Source of the DNA: Candidatus Dormiibacterota bacterium
Lineage (GTDB): Bacteria > Chloroflexota > Dormibacteria > UBA8260 > Bog-877
Assembly: GCA_003133485.1 (NCBI GenBank)
Contig: PKXR01000047.1
Coordinates: 1 to 9,770, forward strand
Length of the DNA: 9,770 nt
Reading direction: 5' to 3'
The notes below the pieces were generated by a model that was not told where the DNA came from, ran no database searches, and was given only the letters and a program-made list of their open reading frames with translations. A program made the position numbers and the translations under genes. Positions 7,262 through 9,770 of this stretch are shown here, piece by piece. Every line of letters starts with the position of its first letter. The first letter of the stretch is position 1.

Positions 7262-7788
7262 GCTGGAGCGGGCCTTGAACCCGCCCCGATGCCATCGTCG
7301 GGATCCAAGTCGAGCAGGAACTGGCGGCACCGGGACGCCTCATCGTCCTCGCTGATGGCCGCTGCGGCCAGCATCAGCAAATAGAGGCTCCGTAGGAAAC
7401 CCCGGTTGGTGGGCTCCGCCCAGTGCACCTGGCCAGTGCCTCCCCAGCCGTTCTTGCGCAGCCGATCGAGACCGCGGTGATAACCCACCCTGGCGAAGGC
7501 ATAGGCGGCGACGGGATCCCCGCCCGAATACGCCGCCTGGGCGAGTCGGGCCCAGCCGTCCAGGAACGAGGGGTACTCGGCGCAGAGCTCGCTGAGCGGG
7601 TCCCGCCGATCTGCCCCGGGGGCGTCACCTGAAGTGGCCAGGATCTCCGCCAAGAGGGTCAGGGACTGGGGGTCCTCTTCGGGCAGCACCGTTCGATGAG
7701 CGGATTGGATCTGGTGTCCATGCGGAGCTACCGGAAGGCTGGTCAGAGGACGCGGCGGGGTCGTCGACTGATCTGGAGTGTTGCTCAC
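7225..7788 (-). CDS. DUF3151 family protein
   Basis: DUF3151 is a small cytoplasmic family found in Actinomycetota with no established function. The family signature is clear in the middle of the protein: WARLAQAAYSGGDPVAAYAF from residue 79, then ARVGYHRGLDRLRKNGW ending at about residue 115. This is followed by the NRGFLRSLYLL stretch (128-138) and a final helix with ASRCRQFLLDLDPDDG. The Ala-rich paired helices resemble a TPR-like fold. The first 45 and last 20 residues are variable and polar. The GTG start at 7788-7786 is preceded by AAAGGGGAG at a short spacing, an excellent SD. It lies 36 bp downstream of the tRNA-Glu on the same strand, so it may be read from the tRNA promoter. Its end overlaps the tail of the DHH gene antisense. 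Confidence 0.9.
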   Translation of the reverse strand: MSNTPDQSTTPPRPLTSLPVAPHGHQIQSAHRTVLPEEDPQSLTLLAEILATSGDAPGADRRDPLSELCAEYPSFLDGWARLAQAAYSGGDPVAAYAFARVGYHRGLDRLRKNGWGGTGQVHWAEPTNRGFLRSLYLLMLAAAAISEDDEASRCRQFLLDLDPDDGIGAGSRPAPAQGELVGSAELP

Positions 7789-7823
7789 GGCTCCCCTTTG
7801 ATGGCCGCCAGAAGCGGCGAATG

Positions 7824-7900
7824 TGGTACCCCGTAGCGGATTCGAACCGCTGATCTCCGCCTTGAGAGGGCGGTGTCCTTGGCCACTAGACGAACGGGGC
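7824..7900 (-). tRNA. tRNA-Glu (anticodon CUC), CCA encoded
   Basis: The reverse complement folds as a full cloverleaf. It has a 7-bp acceptor stem (GCCCCGT with ACGGGGT; the first pair is G-U), a 3-bp D stem (GTC/GAC), a 5-bp anticodon stem (CCGCC/GGCGG) around loop CTCTCAA, a 5-nt variable loop, and a T arm AGCGG-TTCGAAT-CCGCT. Discriminator A is followed by an encoded CCA. The loop gives anticodon CUC, which reads the GAG glutamate codon. Total length is 77 nt including CCA. Confidence 0.96.
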
Positions 7901-7937
7901 GAGAGTGCTCAAGGCAGTCCCAGCTCCTGCACCACCC

Positions 7938-7966
7938 AGTATATGGGCGCTCATTGGTCGCCTCAG
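7938..7966 (-). promoter_or_regulatory. Predicted promoter of tRNA-Glu (and perhaps DUF3151)
   Basis: On the minus strand TATACT (7943-7938) matches a near-consensus -10 box. CTGAGG (7966-7961), 17 bp upstream, is a weak -35. Transcription would start near 7931, about 30 nt before the tRNA 5' end, which suits a tRNA precursor. The -35 overlaps the stop codon of the GH15 fragment. Confidence 0.5.
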
Positions 7967-8238
7967 TTCTCCAGAAATCGATCTGCGGGCCAGATGGCCA
8001 GTGCCGCGTCGACCAGCGCCGCGTGGCTCTGCACCTGAGGATAGTTGCCCCAGAGGGCGCTGGTCTCGGGGTCGGCCACCTCCGACAGTTGACCGGCCGG
8101 GCCGGCCAGCTGGCAGATGGCGAAGAGTCGAGCTCGGGCGACCTCTGGCTGACCAAGTAGAGCTTCGGCGGTCGCCGCCCAGAGCCCAGGAAAGACGAAC
8201 GGAAAACACGGGGCGCTCAGGCCGTCACGCTCCGGGGT
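7963..8238 (-). pseudogene. C-terminal fragment of a GH15 (glucoamylase/trehalase-type) glycoside hydrolase
   Basis: The minus-strand frame ending with TGA at 7965-7963 reads about 90 residues that fit the end of a GH15 (alpha/alpha)6-barrel protein. Visible are DGLSAPCFPFVFPGLWAA, a helix with GQPEVARARL, then GQLSEVADPETSALWGNYPQ and QSHAALVDAALAI. The block '(E)xxDP-x-(S/T)G-x-LGNFPQxxxHxALxxAA' is the hallmark C-terminal GH15 segment and contains the region of the second catalytic glutamate; E at SEVADP occupies that place. The N-terminal two thirds of the enzyme, with the first catalytic acid, are missing. Upstream of about 8230 the frame continues to an ATG at 8421, but those residues are Arg/His-rich, do not resemble GH15, and are antisense to another ORF. 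The gene was therefore cut at about 8210-8240, by rearrangement or by a contig join. Intact members cleave alpha-glucosidic bonds such as trehalose or maltodextrins. Confidence 0.75.
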
Positions 8239-8631
8239 GTGCCGTTCCGGCTGATGTCCGAGGCGCTGCTTGCGTTTTCCAGCGGGACTGCTACGGCGGT
8301 GGTCTTCGTGCCGCCGCCGAGCCGCTCGCTCTCGGTTGAACCGTGCGAGACGGTCCGTGCGCAGGAGTTCGGCCGCGTGGCGGCACGCTTGGCCCGGCTG
8401 GCCTCCGCATTGCCGGAGCACTACAACGACTATGCGGCAACGGTGCGCCTCTACACCGGAGCCGAGGTCTTCGTGCGCCGTGGAAGCGATCAGCTCGCAT
8501 CGACCGATGGTCCCGGTCCGAGCTTGCTGCCGGCGGGCGGTAACGTCACGTATCAGGGGGCAAGCTGGCTCGTGTCGTCATTTGCAACGCGGCCAAACAC
8601 CCGTGTCTACCTGCTTGTCGTGCCCAGCTAA
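8239..8631 (+). CDS. Short ORF resembling a sensor-protein extracytoplasmic domain, possibly truncated
   Basis: The frame from GTG 8239 codes 130 residues. A moderately hydrophobic N-terminal stretch (about residues 4-24) could be a membrane anchor. It is followed by a helical region (EFGRVAARLARLASALPEHY) and a compact beta-rich part with ATVRLYTGAEVFVRRGSDQL, LPAGGNVTYQGASWLVSSF and the end TRVYLLVVPS. The layout resembles the periplasmic sensing part of a two-component kinase or chemoreceptor, but no HAMP, kinase or second membrane helix follows, so it may be a fragment. No SD is visible, and the frame stays open further upstream through the presumed junction, so the true start is uncertain. 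It ends convergently on the hydrolase remnant with the two stop codons overlapping (TAA 8629-8631, TAG 8630-8628). I cannot assign a family with confidence. Confidence 0.4.
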   Translation: MPFRLMSEALLAFSSGTATAVVFVPPPSRSLSVEPCETVRAQEFGRVAARLARLASALPEHYNDYAATVRLYTGAEVFVRRGSDQLASTDGPGPSLLPAGGNVTYQGASWLVSSFATRPNTRVYLLVVPS

Positions 8632-8905
8632 GGGTCGGCTTGGAGCGTCGCGATGCCGTTGACCTCTCGGCGGTGAGCATGCTCGAGAGCGCCGCGGTCT
8701 GGCGTTTGATGTAGCCGGTCGAGAAACGCGATCGTGACGCGCTGGATCATCGAGAGGTACGGCTGCTCGACGGTGTAGGTCGGGAGGTGCGTAGCTCCGG
8801 TCAATGTCAGCACGAATTTCGGTGGCGGTGCGGCGGCGAAGACTGTCTGCGCTGGGGATGTTGATCGTGTCGGCGCTTCCCTGCGCGGCGAGCAGCGGGA
8901 GGCGC
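8628..8905 (-). pseudogene. Truncated, frameshifted alpha/beta-hydrolase remnant
   Basis: Two minus-strand frames together read the C-terminal part of an alpha/beta hydrolase of the dienelactone-hydrolase/lipase type. From about 8905 to 8838 one frame gives RLPLLAAQGSADTINIPSAD, the strand and loop that carry the acid of the triad (D in GSAD). From about 8850 to 8628 another frame gives FAAAPPPKFVLTLTGATHLP, with the catalytic histidine in GATH. After it come YTVEQPYLSMIQRVTIAFLD and the terminal segment REVNGIATLQADP with stop TAG. One indel near 8838-8850 would join them. The N-terminal half with the nucleophilic serine is missing: upstream lie a stem-loop and the end of another gene. The fragment is therefore both 5'-truncated and frameshifted, and should not give an active enzyme. 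A sequencing indel could explain the frameshift but not the truncation. Confidence 0.72.
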
Positions 8906-8945
8906 GTGCGGGAAACGTGAACGGACCGAGGCAGCTGGGTGGCTG

Positions 8946-8980
8946 GCCATCCCGTCGCCGGTGGGGCGCGACGGGATGGC
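8946..8980 (-). terminator. Perfect 13-bp stem-loop downstream of the repeat-protein gene
   Basis: GCCATCCCGTCGC (8946-8958) and GCGACGGGATGGC (8968-8980) are exact inverted copies around a 9-nt loop. The hairpin begins 28 bp after the stop of the 9008-9706 gene, so it is placed to end that transcript. There is no T-tract on the minus strand (CAGCCACCC follows) and only TTGCTC on the plus strand. It would act as an L-shaped, T-poor terminator of the type proposed for high-GC actinobacteria, or protect the mRNA 3' end. Confidence 0.6.
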
Positions 8981-9007
8981 TTGCTCACGTGCTCTGTCAG
9001 CAACCGG

Positions 9008-9706
9008 TTACGAGCTGAAGAGGCTTGATCCGGTGGCGCCGGTCGCTCCGCCTCGATTCCAGTTGCGGCCTCCGCCGGTCCAGTCGTGACCGCCGGTCCA
9101 GGTGCGTTGCACGAGCGTGCTGATGCGGCTGGAGAGGTCGTTGAGTCGTTGCTGTTCCTGCAGGCTTGTGATCTGCCCGCTGGATGCCGCAGCCTTCAGC
9201 TGGGTGGTTTCAGCGGTGGTGATCGCGGCTTCGAGGCCGGCTACGGTCTTGTTGGGTGTTGCGGTCGCGATCTGCGCGAGTGACTGGCCGCCCTGCAGAT
9301 CGGTGCGGAGCGTGGCCTCGGTGATGCCAAGATACTGGGCCGCAGCGGTGTCGGTGCTGCCAACGCCAAGGCCGCCGCGGGCGAACCTGCCGTCACGGAA
9401 GCCGCCGCCGTACAGTGGCGCTACGGTGCTCGCCTGGATGCGTGCCTTCAACGCGGTCGCCTGCGCTTGCGTGAGACGGCCGGCGGCGACGGCGGCGTTG
9501 ATCTGGTCGCTGTCGGCTGCTTTGATCGCGGCGCTGAGTGCGCTCGGCGTGACGTTGAGCTTGCCGGCGAGATCGTTGATGTAGGCCTGGGCCTGGGCGC
9601 TGGGACTTGTGGAGCTTTGTGTTGCGGCGATGGCGCCGCCGGCGCCGGCGAGCATGACGAGCCCGGTTGCGCCGATCACGAGCTTCTTGCTCAATAGTGC
9701 TTTCAC
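9008..9706 (-). CDS. Exported Ala-rich repeat protein of Thermoleophilia-like type, unknown function
   Basis: The N-terminus (KALLSKKL, then a Gly/Ala/Leu core) ends in AIA before ATQ at about residue 28, a Sec signal peptide with no lipobox. Two diverged copies of a helical module follow. The first (about 38-92) has YINDLAGKLNVTPSALSAAI, then DQINAAVAAGRLTQAQATAL. The second (about 119-198) has AAQYLGITEATLRTDLQGGQ, SLAQIA, a VAGLEAAI helix and a QLKAAASSGQITSLQ turn. The pattern 'LGIT-x-LR-x-L-x-xG-xSLAxIA ... AAVxxGxLTxxQ' recurs in exported proteins that I associate with Solirubrobacterales and relatives; their function is not known to me. The tail (205-222) is Gly/Trp/Arg-rich (WTGG repeats). 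The GTG start is preceded by GAGGAA at about 7 nt. The SD lies partly in an inverted repeat. No membrane helix is present after the signal peptide. Confidence 0.85.
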   Translation of the reverse strand: MKALLSKKLVIGATGLVMLAGAGGAIAATQSSTSPSAQAQAYINDLAGKLNVTPSALSAAIKAADSDQINAAVAAGRLTQAQATALKARIQASTVAPLYGGGFRDGRFARGGLGVGSTDTAAAQYLGITEATLRTDLQGGQSLAQIATATPNKTVAGLEAAITTAETTQLKAAASSGQITSLQEQQRLNDLSSRISTLVQRTWTGGHDWTGGGRNWNRGGATGATGSSLFSS

Positions 9707-9707
9707 G

Positions 9708-9740
9708 TCGGTTCCTCGCCTTGCGGGGTGTGGGAACCGA
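9708..9740 (-). promoter_or_regulatory. Inverted repeat in the 5' leader overlapping the SD of the repeat-protein gene
   Basis: TCGGTTCC (9708-9715) and GGAACCGA (9733-9740) are perfect 8-bp inverted copies with a 17-nt loop. In the minus-strand transcript the 3' arm ends one nucleotide before the GTG start and includes the GGAA of the GAGGAA Shine-Dalgarno sequence. The same symmetry in DNA could be a repressor operator. Confidence 0.5.
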
Positions 9741-9770
9741 TTGAAGCGCGTGATGCTGCTCCCCAGCTAA

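Noticed and set aside
7824..7900. tRNA-Glu as the attachment site of a mobile element
   Set aside because: No integrase gene, no duplicated tRNA 3' end and no phage or plasmid genes nearby in the window.
8239..8421. N-terminal extension of the GH15 frame to the ATG at 8421
   Set aside because: Residues are Arg/His-rich and unlike GH15, and the stretch is antisense to the sensor-like ORF; treated as read-through past a break.
8578..9003. 141-aa minus-strand ORF taken as one intact protein
   Set aside because: Only its middle matches a hydrolase; the rest is out of frame with the family, and its start region contains the 13-bp hairpin.
9102..9584. Plus-strand ORF antisense to the exported repeat protein
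   Set aside because: Shadow of the minus-strand gene, which has signal peptide, SD and clear repeat structure.

Overview
The left 8.2 kb looks like the chromosome of a high-GC actinobacterium. The main reason is the gene at 7225-7788 (minus), which carries the signature of the actinobacterial DUF3151 family. High GC at third codon positions and several GTG starts agree. An uncultured Acidimicrobiia-like lineage is plausible, but the class is an inference. No CRISPR array, insertion sequence, phage gene or obvious defence system is visible, and most of the left part is ordinary core or housekeeping DNA.

Layout of the left part. A cut-off SpoIIM/DUF95 membrane protein (2-259) is followed after 12 bp by ispH, the last enzyme of the MEP isoprenoid pathway, and then by a small unrecognised ORF (1194-1697). 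Next comes a membrane protein shaped like a two-TM channel (1839-3059). It converges on a membrane-bound GAF-GGDEF diguanylate cyclase (3097-4683, minus). A 495-bp gene-free spacer with several small dyads separates the cyclase from a divergent secreted coiled-coil/CHAP peptidoglycan hydrolase (5179-6324). That gene is followed after 4 bp by a DHH-family phosphoesterase (6329-7261). The DHH gene overlaps tail-to-tail with the DUF3151 gene. Upstream of DUF3151 on the same strand is a tRNA-Glu(CUC) with a recognisable -10 box, and beyond it lies the C-terminal end of a GH15 glucoamylase/trehalase-type protein.

At about 8.21-8.24 kb the character changes. The GH15 gene loses its 5' part, and the rest of the window holds a short sensor-domain-like ORF (8239-8631), a 5'-truncated and frameshifted alpha/beta-hydrolase remnant (8628 to about 8905, minus), a perfect 13-bp stem-loop, and an exported repeat protein of a type I associate with Solirubrobacterales/Thermoleophilia (9008-9706, minus). 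This is either a real recombination scar with decayed gene ends or a chimeric contig join. It is the most notable feature of the window.

Functional links are modest. The divergent cyclase and cell-wall hydrolase share one long regulatory spacer and could be co-regulated, but nothing in the sequence proves that. I did not find a convincing new multi-gene system.
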